The notes under the pieces were generated by a model. The model was not told where the DNA came from and searched no databases. It worked only from the letters and a program-made list of their open reading frames with translations. A stretch of 6,287 nucleotides of DNA, taken from an uncultured Clostridiaceae bacterium. GTDB taxonomy: Bacteria > Bacillota > Clostridia > Lachnospirales > Lachnospiraceae. Shown here piece after piece: positions 1-5,726 of the stretch. The translations under genes and the position numbers were made by a program. Location of the stretch: positions 1 to 6,287 of the forward strand of contig CATKZA010000114.1 in NCBI GenBank assembly GCA_949841235.1, in the 5' to 3' direction. Within the stretch, counting starts at the first letter, position 1. Every line of letters begins with the position of its first letter.

Positions 1-48
1 CATAGTTACATAGCAGTGCTAAACAGTAACGCTGACAGGGCGCATTCA
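1..48. other. Spacer downstream of era, cut by window edge
   Basis: These 48 nt follow the era stop codon on the minus strand. They contain a small dyad (GTTAC at 5-9 with GTAAC at 26-30, enclosing TAGC/GCTA at 11-14 and 18-21) but no T-run after it, so it does not look like an intrinsic terminator. An ATG on the minus strand sits at 1-3, but it has no ribosome binding site in front of it and no coding sequence can be read beyond it. In many Firmicutes recO follows era. That cannot be tested here. Confidence 0.5.
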
Positions 49-972
49 TCAATAATCTTCCTGGCGGTAGCCAAAATTTTTCATTAAATAATCGCTGTCC
101 CGCCACTCTTTCTTCACCTTCACCCAGAGTTTGAGATTCACCTTGCAGTCTAGGAGATTTTCCATATCCCTTCTGGCCTGGCTGCCGATTTTCTTTAACA
201 TGGCACCCTGTTTCCCGATGATGATTCCCTTGTGGGAATCCCTCTCGCAGATGATGGTAGCGTCAATATCTATGATATTTTCCAGATGGCCGGATTTGTC
301 CTTCCTCTTCCGCTCCCGCATCTGGTCAATCACCACCGCACTGCCGTGGGGAATCTCGTCATTCAGATTGCGCAAAGCCTTCTCCCGCACCATCTCTGCC
401 ACGATCTGCCGCTCCGGCTGATCCGTGATGGTATCCTCGTCATAGTAGCAAGGTCCCTCCTCCAGATACTCAAGCATCACCTTGACCAGTTCCTCCGTAT
501 TCTCCCCCTTCAGGGCAGACACTGGCACAATCTCCTGAAAATCCACAATGTCCTTGTAGGCATCAATAAATCTCAGAATCTCCTGCTTTTCCACCGTGTC
601 AATCTTGTTAATCACCAGAATCACCGGGGTATCCGTGGCGCGCAGCTGCTCCGCAATGTGCCGCTCCCCCGCGCCAATAAACGTGGTAGGCTCCACCAGC
701 CACAGAATCACGTCCACCTCTTTCAGCGTGCGTTCCGCCACCGTCACCATGTATTCTCCCAGCTTATTCTTCGCCTTGTGGATTCCCGGCGTATCCAGAA
801 AGATGATCTGTCCTTCCTCGCAAGTGTACACCGTCTGGATACGGTTTCTCGTGGTCTGCGGCTTATTGGAAGTGATGGCGATCTTCTGCCCGATCAGCCG
901 ATTCATCAATGTGGACTTCCCCACATTAGGCCTTCCGATTAACGTCACAAACCCGGATTTAAATTTCTTCAT
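49..972 (-). CDS. era: GTPase Era, ribosome assembly factor
   Basis: Era is a GTP-binding protein that binds 16S rRNA near its 3' end and assists maturation of the 30S subunit at the cytoplasmic face. The 307-residue product has the usual Era length. All G-domain motifs are present: the P-loop GRPNVGKS (13-20), the switch I threonines in QTTRNR (39-44), DTPG (60-63), NKID (122-125) and SALKG (152-156). The C-terminal half is a KH RNA-binding domain with its GxxG loop as GKQG (253-256) after HKGIII, and the KLWVKVKKEWR segment typical of the Era C-terminus. The ATG start is set by the MKKFKSGFVTLIGRPN N-terminus and by a GAGG 6 nt upstream. The gene lies 157 nt downstream of the M16C peptidase gene on the same strand and looks intact. 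Confidence 0.97.
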   Translation of the reverse strand: MKKFKSGFVTLIGRPNVGKSTLMNRLIGQKIAITSNKPQTTRNRIQTVYTCEEGQIIFLDTPGIHKAKNKLGEYMVTVAERTLKEVDVILWLVEPTTFIGAGERHIAEQLRATDTPVILVINKIDTVEKQEILRFIDAYKDIVDFQEIVPVSALKGENTEELVKVMLEYLEEGPCYYDEDTITDQPERQIVAEMVREKALRNLNDEIPHGSAVVIDQMRERKRKDKSGHLENIIDIDATIICERDSHKGIIIGKQGAMLKKIGSQARRDMENLLDCKVNLKLWVKVKKEWRDSDYLMKNFGYRQEDY

Positions 973-1129
973 CGTTCGCCTCGTTTCATTTCTATCGTCA
1001 CAGCATTCTTATCCGTCAATCTACATTTAGCGCACAGTACACTAGTACAACGCAGTAGCCAAACAAGTAAAAATGTCAACTACTTCCTACTCGCCGCGCC
1101 TGCACATAAGCAGCCAAGGAACTCTCCCC
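973..1129. other. Spacer between M16C peptidase gene and era
   Basis: This 157-nt stretch has no credible gene. On the minus strand, downstream of the peptidase stop, there is only a weak hairpin (CTGC/GCAG) without a T-run, so no clear terminator. A nested dyad lies at 1023-1076: ACATTT at 1023-1028 against AAATGT at 1071-1076, GCG/CGC at 1030-1032 and 1051-1053, and GTAC/GTAC at 1037-1040 and 1045-1048. A possible weak era promoter is TTGACG (1014-1019) with a 17-nt spacer to GATAGA (991-996), but the -10 matches only half of the consensus and the resulting leader would be very short. A TTGACA at 1074-1079 has no -10 partner. Confidence 0.5.
979..982 (-). promoter_or_regulatory. Ribosome binding site of era
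   Basis: The minus strand reads GAGG followed by CGAACG and the ATG of era, a 6-nt spacing. It is a modest Shine-Dalgarno match but the only one near this start, and it supports the ATG at 970-972. Confidence 0.6.
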
Positions 1130-4102
1130 TCAACTCAAGGGTTGGATGCTAGCGAAAATCTCCTTCGCCTCCTGAATGCGCTTCTCATTGCCAATGACGC
1201 AGACATTGCCTGCCTCGCTGACTGCCCGCATTACCGGCGCAAGAGCTCGGATATCCTCAATGGAGCATCCCAGCACCTGGTCTCTCTCCTTCTGCAGCAA
1301 TTCCTCCGGCACTTCGGACAGATATCCCGCCATGGAACGCCTTCCCTTCATATTCGGCGTGAGGGGCGTATCCATGCCGCTGATGGTGCCGATAATCGTC
1401 TTGGTAATCTCTCTCTCATCCGCCCGGTAATCCCCGAGGAAATCCGCCGCCTTCTGATACACGTCGATGGTGCCTTCCAGATTCGGATCCCGGTAGGAGG
1501 CAAAGAATCCCTCCCCCTCTCTGGTAAACTGGCAGGATACCCCGTAGGCCCCCCCTTTCACCCGCACCTCGTTCCACAGGTAATCGAAGTTCAAGAGATG
1601 CCTGGTCACCCGCAATGCGCCAAAATTGTAGGGAATATCCTGAAAACTACCGCCCACTGCCACATACTGGATTTCCGCCGGGGTGGAGAATGCCTCCTGA
1701 TTCTTCTCCGGCTTAGGCGCAAAAGATGTCATCTCTCCCAAATAGTTCTCATAGTCCTCGGACCTCTCTTCCCGCTCAAATGCCGCCAGACGCTCCAGGA
1801 ATCTTGGCATTTCCTTCTCTACCGCCTGGTATTCCTGCTCTTTTCCCGTAATGGACAGCACCAATTTCTGCCAGCGGAGCAATTTTGCCAAAAGGGCGCG
1901 GCAACCGGATTTCAGCCTCTCCTTCTCCTCCTCGAAATGCTCGTCCAGCTGCACCAGATATTCATAGTAGCCAAGGCCATTATATCGGTCGGTGAGCCAG
2001 GAACTCTTAGAAAAATAGGATGCCACCCTCCCTGCTGCCGCCTGGTGACCCGCCGACATCAGGCGCACTTTCAATCTGGAGCGTGCCTCTGCCACCACTT
2101 CCCTGAGATGCTTGTCATCATCAAAAAGTGTCTCAAAAAGCATTTCCGCAAGCAAATCCAATGCCTCGGCCGCCTTTTCCCGCAGGAATTTCACCCGCGC
2201 CTCAAAATACACGCTATAATGGTCGCCCTCCCCGGGATGGCAGAACACATTCATATCCGTGGCCATGCCCCCGGTATAGAAATTAGTCTCCGTATCAAAC
2301 TGGGCGTAAGTATGCTTCTTCGTATCCATATAGCCCAGCAGGGTGGTGAGGAGGCTGATCTGGGGAGCATATTCCTCCAAATCCGCCATGTCGAAATACA
2401 TGCTCAGGTACACGATATCGTTGGTGGAGATATTGTGATGAAGGGCTTTCACCCCTGACATCTCCCGCTCCTCATTATAATAGGGGACAATCTTCTTGCC
2501 GATATCCTCCCGCTTCAACATGGGAATCTTGTCCAATATCTCCTTGGGCGTAGGCGTCTCCTGATACTTTTTCAGCATCTTGGTCTCCCGGATCAGTCCC
2601 TGGATCTCCTCAGGAGAAAGGCTTTCTTTATATTGGCGGAGCTTCTCCCTCGTCCGCTCCTCCTCCTGCAATGCCAATCCCCGCTCCGGCACCAATTCCA
2701 CCAGCACGCTGTGAGGATTGTCCAGCAGGTATTTCCGAATCAGCTGCTCATAATAATCCGTCTCCAGCTGTTCTCGCAGGAATTTGTACGCCTCATCATA
2801 ATACAGGGCATCACAGGCCATGTCATCGTCATAGAGCCAGGTCTTAAAAGCCTTGATTCCATAGAGAAGCCCCTTGGGATAGGAGCCAAAATCCGCCTCC
2901 CTCTCCCGGAACTCTGCGCCATTGATGGCCGCTTCCAGCGTCTTTCTGTCAATCCCCTCATGCACCACATTTTCCAACGTCTCCCGCAGGGGATCAGAGA
3001 ATTCGTGCTTTTGCCCCGGCTTGGCATGCTTCGTGATGATGGTGAAGGTACTCTGCCGCCGGATGTCGCAGAAGTCCACATCAATGTCCGAGCCGATGCC
3101 CTTGTCCAAAAGCGCCTGCTTCAACGGCGCTCCCGGCATATCCACCAGCACATAGGCAAGCAAATCCAGCGCCCTGCACACCTTCTGATCCAATGTCACA
3201 TCCATTGCCGTGGCATAGGCATAATAACTCTTCTCGCTGCAATCCGCATCCTGGGCCACCGCATATTTTTTCTCCAAATCCTTCATCCCATCAAAAGGCT
3301 TCTGCAAAGGAATCTCCGAATCTACATTAATGGCAGGAAAATCCTTCAAATATTTCTCGTCCAGAAATTCCAGCCGCTCCTCGATATCCATATCTCCATA
3401 CAAATAAATATAGCTGTTGGAAGGATGATAATACTTGCGGTGGAAATCCAGGTAATCCGTATAAGTCAGGTCGGGAATGCATCTGGGATCTCCCCCGGAT
3501 TCTTGTCCGTAGGTGTTATCCGGGAAAAGACTGTTCATCACGAACCGCTCCAGCACACTCTCCTCCGAGGAAAAGGCTCCCTTCATCTCATTGTACACCA
3601 CCCCATTGTAGGCAATCTCCCCCTCCGGGCTGTCCAATTCGTAATGCCAGCCCTCCTGCTTGAAGATTTCCTGATACTTATAGATATTGGGATAGAATAC
3701 CGCATCCAGATACACATGCATCAGATTCTGAAAGTCCTTGCCATTGCAGCTGGCAACGGGATACATGGTCTTATCCGGGTAGGTGCTGGCATTCAGAAAT
3801 GTATTCAGGGAACCCTTCACCAACTCCACAAAGGGATCCTTTGCCGGAAACTCTCTGGAACCGCACAGAACCGTATGCTCGATAATATGAGGCACGCCCG
3901 TGCAGTCCTCCGGCGTAGTGCGGAATGCGATATTGAACACCTTATTGTCATCCTCATTGCTGAGCACCATTACCCTGGCCCCGCTCACCTTGTGGCGAAG
4001 CACCAGAGCAAAACTGTCTACCTCCGAAATAAACTCCCCCTTCACCAGCTCATATGCCGCCGGAATCTTCACCTGGGATAATTCTTTAATACTTGATGCC
4101 AT
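1130..4102 (-). CDS. M16C zinc peptidase, presequence protease (PreP) family
   Basis: A large metallopeptidase of the insulinase superfamily, subfamily M16C, whose members degrade short unstructured peptides inside a clamshell chamber. The inverted zinc motif HxxEH is intact as HIIEH (72-76, numbered from the start used here), with the third ligand probably Glu172 in GVVYNEMKGA. PVASCNGKDFQNLMHVYLDAVF is a family hallmark. A charged linker at about 465-715 matches the M16C-associated region. The C-terminal half lacks HxxEH, as expected, but keeps RVKGGAYG (847-854), whose Arg and Tyr assist substrate binding in PreP. There is no signal peptide or membrane segment, so it should be cytoplasmic. 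The length of 990 residues fits the family. An in-frame ATG at 4112-4114 would add four residues, but the GAGGAG site lies inside those codons, so the ATG at 4100-4102 is preferred. The natural substrate is unknown. Confidence 0.94.
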   Translation of the reverse strand: MASSIKELSQVKIPAAYELVKGEFISEVDSFALVLRHKVSGARVMVLSNEDDNKVFNIAFRTTPEDCTGVPHIIEHTVLCGSREFPAKDPFVELVKGSLNTFLNASTYPDKTMYPVASCNGKDFQNLMHVYLDAVFYPNIYKYQEIFKQEGWHYELDSPEGEIAYNGVVYNEMKGAFSSEESVLERFVMNSLFPDNTYGQESGGDPRCIPDLTYTDYLDFHRKYYHPSNSYIYLYGDMDIEERLEFLDEKYLKDFPAINVDSEIPLQKPFDGMKDLEKKYAVAQDADCSEKSYYAYATAMDVTLDQKVCRALDLLAYVLVDMPGAPLKQALLDKGIGSDIDVDFCDIRRQSTFTIITKHAKPGQKHEFSDPLRETLENVVHEGIDRKTLEAAINGAEFREREADFGSYPKGLLYGIKAFKTWLYDDDMACDALYYDEAYKFLREQLETDYYEQLIRKYLLDNPHSVLVELVPERGLALQEEERTREKLRQYKESLSPEEIQGLIRETKMLKKYQETPTPKEILDKIPMLKREDIGKKIVPYYNEEREMSGVKALHHNISTNDIVYLSMYFDMADLEEYAPQISLLTTLLGYMDTKKHTYAQFDTETNFYTGGMATDMNVFCHPGEGDHYSVYFEARVKFLREKAAEALDLLAEMLFETLFDDDKHLREVVAEARSRLKVRLMSAGHQAAAGRVASYFSKSSWLTDRYNGLGYYEYLVQLDEHFEEEKERLKSGCRALLAKLLRWQKLVLSITGKEQEYQAVEKEMPRFLERLAAFEREERSEDYENYLGEMTSFAPKPEKNQEAFSTPAEIQYVAVGGSFQDIPYNFGALRVTRHLLNFDYLWNEVRVKGGAYGVSCQFTREGEGFFASYRDPNLEGTIDVYQKAADFLGDYRADEREITKTIIGTISGMDTPLTPNMKGRRSMAGYLSEVPEELLQKERDQVLGCSIEDIRALAPVMRAVSEAGNVCVIGNEKRIQEAKEIFASIQPLS

Positions 4103-4199
4103 AATACTCCTCATTTCTGCGCTGCTTTTTGCGCATGATGCAACTTTGTGTCAAGCAACGCGCAGACACAAATTGCCGTGTGAAAAATTCATTTTTCAC
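4086..4199 (-). CDS. Possible 37-codon small ORF in the spacer
   Basis: A GTG start at 4197-4199 has a strong AGAGGAG 5 nt upstream and opens a 37-codon frame ending in TAA at 4086-4088. It overlaps the first 17 nt of the peptidase gene in another frame. The peptide begins VKNEFFTRQF and has a basic stretch RKKQRR near its end, with no transmembrane segment or known domain. The frame runs through the three inverted repeats of the spacer, so its openness may be a by-product of a non-coding element. It could act by bringing ribosomes into the leader ahead of the peptidase gene. I do not recognise it as a characterised protein, and coding status is doubtful. Confidence 0.2.
   Translation of the reverse strand: MKNEFFTRQFVSARCLTQSCIMRKKQRRNEEYYGIKY
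4107..4112 (-). promoter_or_regulatory. Ribosome binding site of the M16C peptidase gene
   Basis: The minus strand reads GAGGAG, then TATT, then the ATG at 4100-4102. The 4-nt spacing is slightly short but the match to the anti-Shine-Dalgarno sequence is strong. The site decides the start: the upstream in-frame ATG at 4112-4114 has no such signal before it. Confidence 0.7.
4116..4166. repeat. 12-bp inverted repeat with a 2-nt bulge
   Basis: TCTGCGCTGCTT at 4116-4127 is the reverse complement of AAGCA (4153-4157) plus GCGCAGA (4160-4166). The right arm is interrupted only by AC. In the minus-strand RNA this pairs a segment just upstream of the peptidase ribosome binding site with the loop of the hairpin at 4145-4172, so the two helices form either a pseudoknot or competing structures. 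A shorter local alternative pairs TGCGC (4118-4122) with GCGCA (4131-4135) across an 8-nt loop. Confidence 0.7.
4141..4175. repeat. 8+3-bp hairpin with a 12-nt loop
   Basis: TTTGTGTC (4145-4152) and GACACAAA (4165-4172) are perfect reverse complements around a 12-nt loop (4153-4164). CAA (4141-4143) and TTG (4173-4175) extend the stem by three pairs after a single bulged C at 4144. The minus-strand arm contains TTGACA (4149-4154), which by itself resembles a -35 box, but no -10 lies at the right distance. Confidence 0.75.
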
Positions 4200-4201
4200 A
4201 C
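4178..4201. repeat. 24-nt palindrome with 11-nt arms
   Basis: GTGTGAAAAAT (4178-4188) and ATTTTTCACAC (4191-4201) are perfect reverse complements separated by TC. As RNA it would form about 10 pairs with a 4-nt loop. It begins 15 nt after the kinase stop codon. The minus strand continues GGCAATTTG after the stem, with no T-run, so it is not a standard intrinsic terminator. A perfect dyad of this kind could also be a repressor operator or an RNA-processing or 3'-end stabilising stem. Confidence 0.8.
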
Positions 4202-4215
4202 TGTCTCCTCTCATT

Positions 4216-5676
4216 TCACTGATACAGCCTCTCAAAGCGGTCATAGGCCTCCTGCCATGCCTCCCGCTCCCGGGGCAGATATTCCCTCGTCCCGAAGGAA
4301 TTGGCAAGAATCTCGCACTTTTCCTCTCTGGTATGGTATACGCCCAATGCCTTGAACTGGGACATGACATTCCCCACCGCCGTAGCCTCGCTGGCTCCGG
4401 CAATCACAGGAATGCCCAGCGCATTGGCGGCAAACTGATTCAGCACGTCATTCTGCGCTCCCCCGCCAACGATATATAGCTTCTCTTCCCATGTAATATA
4501 TGGCTTGAAACTTAGATATACCTGGCGATATTTTAGCGCAAGGCTCTCCAGCATGCAACGGACAATCTCCCCATCCGTCTCCGGCACGGGCTGTCCCGTC
4601 TCCCTACAGTATTCCCGAATCTTTGCGGTATAATCTCCCGGCTGCATAAAATCATCCGGGCGGATAAAGCTCTGAAGCGGCTTTGCCCGGGCAGCCATCT
4701 CCTGCATCTGCACAAAAGTATAATCCTTGCCCTGGGCCTGGAAATTCCTGCGCAACTCCTGATTCATCCACAGGCCGATAATATTCACGGTGGGACGGTA
4801 GCCGCCGTCCGCAGTACCTTCGTTGGATATCTTGTCACGCACCACGTTCTCTCCCTCCAGCATCTTCTTAGATGAGATGCCCATCAGGGACCAAGTGCCG
4901 CTGGAGAGGAAGGTAAACTCCTCCCCCTCCGCCGGAACCGCCTCCACCGCACAGGCGGTATCATGCCCCGGCGCAGAGATGATGTGCAGATCCGGCTGAC
5001 CCACCTCTCTGGCAATCTCCGGCCTCAGGCCGCCCAGATCCCTTCCCGCCAAATCTACCGGCGGCAATATCCTCTCCGGTATCTCCAGCCTTTCCAATAC
5101 TCCCCTCGCCCAATCTCTGCCCTTCATATCATACATCTGGGTGGTGGAGGCAATGGAATACTCCCCATGCTTCACGCCCGAAAAGAAATATTCTATCAGG
5201 TTCGGCATCAGAAGCATGGTCTGAGCCTGCTCCATCATGGAGGGCATCTCCCTCGCCATATAGTACAATTTGTAGAGGGTATTGTACGCCAGACTGGCAA
5301 TCCCCGTCTGGGAAAAGGCATATTCTTCGCCTCCAAGCCTGGCCAAGGCCTGAGCCATATTTTCCTCGTCCAGAGCCGCATCCCGATAACTTCCCGGCAG
5401 ACCGATCAGCTGCCCTTCCCGGTCTAGGAGGCCACAGTCCACCCCCCAGGTATCGAATCCCACGCCGCTGACTGATTCCGTGCATTTCCCGATCCCCCGC
5501 TTCATCTCATCCATCAGAAAGAGGATGTTCCAGTAGGCATGTCCATTCAATATGCTGAAATTGTGGGGAAAGCGGTGAACCTCCTCCAAAGTAATTTTCT
5601 TTCCATCAAAAGATGCCAGCATCCCCCTTCCGCTGCTGGCACCCAGATCAAAGGCCAATACATTCTTCCCTGCCAT
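4216..5676 (-). CDS. rhaB: RhaB-type FGGY carbohydrate kinase (rhamnulokinase family)
   Basis: An ATP-dependent ketose kinase of the FGGY family, expected to phosphorylate L-rhamnulose (or the related L-fuculose) at C1 in the cytoplasm. The 486 residues match RhaB length (489 in E. coli), and similarity to RhaB runs throughout. Visible motifs are the N-terminal phosphate-binding FDLGASSGR (9-17, Asp10), GFDTWGVD (73-80), the APGHDTACAV segment with presumed catalytic base Asp239, FLSSGTWSLMG (256-266), NEGTADGGYR, and the C-terminal nucleotide-binding VGGGAQN (403-409). The ATG start has GAGAGGAG 10 nt upstream and places DLGASSGR at the normal distance. It lies 50 nt downstream of a class II aldolase gene, which supports a catabolic sugar-phosphate role. 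Family placement is firm. The rhamnulose versus fuculose choice is not, because the partner aldolase is FucA-like and no isomerase is in view. Confidence 0.9.
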   Translation of the reverse strand: MAGKNVLAFDLGASSGRGMLASFDGKKITLEEVHRFPHNFSILNGHAYWNILFLMDEMKRGIGKCTESVSGVGFDTWGVDCGLLDREGQLIGLPGSYRDAALDEENMAQALARLGGEEYAFSQTGIASLAYNTLYKLYYMAREMPSMMEQAQTMLLMPNLIEYFFSGVKHGEYSIASTTQMYDMKGRDWARGVLERLEIPERILPPVDLAGRDLGGLRPEIAREVGQPDLHIISAPGHDTACAVEAVPAEGEEFTFLSSGTWSLMGISSKKMLEGENVVRDKISNEGTADGGYRPTVNIIGLWMNQELRRNFQAQGKDYTFVQMQEMAARAKPLQSFIRPDDFMQPGDYTAKIREYCRETGQPVPETDGEIVRCMLESLALKYRQVYLSFKPYITWEEKLYIVGGGAQNDVLNQFAANALGIPVIAGASEATAVGNVMSQFKALGVYHTREEKCEILANSFGTREYLPREREAWQEAYDRFERLYQ

Positions 5677-5686
5677 CGTCCGTTTT

Positions 5687-5694
5687 CTCCTCTC
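5687..5694 (-). promoter_or_regulatory. Ribosome binding site of the kinase gene
   Basis: The minus strand reads GAGAGGAG followed by 10 nt and the ATG at 5674-5676. A CTCC immediately upstream (in CTCCAGAGAGGAG) could form four base pairs with the GGAG. This is too short to claim as regulation. Confidence 0.65.
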
Positions 5695-5726
5695 TGGAGC
5701 AGAATGCCGCCCCGAAGCAACTATGA

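Larger units (their letters stand above)
4116..4201 (-). promoter_or_regulatory. Candidate structured RNA leader or palindromic intergenic element
   Basis: Nearly every base of this 86-nt block falls in an inverted repeat. In transcript order on the minus strand there is a hairpin with 11-nt arms, then an 8+3-bp hairpin, then a segment complementary to the loop of that hairpin, then the GAGGAG and ATG of the peptidase gene. Such a layout suits translational control of the peptidase, RNA processing between the sugar cassette and the housekeeping genes, or a dispersed palindromic element. There is no T-run after any stem, which argues against a plain intrinsic terminator. I cannot match it to a named riboswitch class. 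Confidence 0.4.
4107..4217. repeat. Imperfect direct repeats flanking an 87-nt block
   Basis: On the plus strand CTCCTCATTTC occurs at 4107-4117 and CTCCTCTCATTTC at 4205-4217. The two differ only by an extra CT. On the minus strand each carries a Shine-Dalgarno sequence (GAAATGAGGAG and GAAATGAGAGGAG). The 87 nt between them (4118-4204) hold almost all of the inverted repeats of the spacer. The arrangement could be a target-site-like duplication around a small palindromic insertion, or two independently selected ribosome binding sites. Confidence 0.4.

Noticed and set aside
1..3. Possible start codon of a recO gene after era
   Set aside because: A lone ATG at the window edge with no ribosome binding site and no readable coding sequence.
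232..942. 236-codon plus-strand open frame opposite era
   Set aside because: It is a shadow of the Era gene, whose G motifs and KH domain are unmistakable on the minus strand.
991..1019. TTGACG-17-GATAGA as an era promoter
   Set aside because: The -10 matches the consensus at only three of six positions and the start site would fall almost on the ribosome binding site, so it is too weak to list as a feature.
1073..2458. 461-codon plus-strand open frame
   Set aside because: Most of it is antisense to the 3' third of the peptidase gene, with no domain or ribosome binding site that I could find. The peptidase motifs on the minus strand settle the coding strand.
2633..4081. 482-codon plus-strand open frame antisense to the M16C peptidase
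   Set aside because: It lies wholly inside a well-conserved gene on the other strand, has no recognisable domain, and is rich in His, Ile, Leu and Arg in a way typical of complementary-frame shadows.
4131..4154. TTGACA as a -35 box for the peptidase gene
   Set aside because: No TATAAT-like sequence occurs 15-19 nt downstream. The hexamer is explained by the arm of the 8+3-bp hairpin.
4151..4192. 13-codon ATG frame on the minus strand in the spacer
   Set aside because: It starts inside the palindrome, 12 nt from the nearest Shine-Dalgarno sequence. The GTG frame at 4086-4199 fits that ribosome binding site better, and neither is shown to be translated.
4963..5427. Plus-strand and alternate minus-strand frames inside the kinase gene
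   Set aside because: They overlap a gene with intact FGGY kinase motifs and show no domain of their own.
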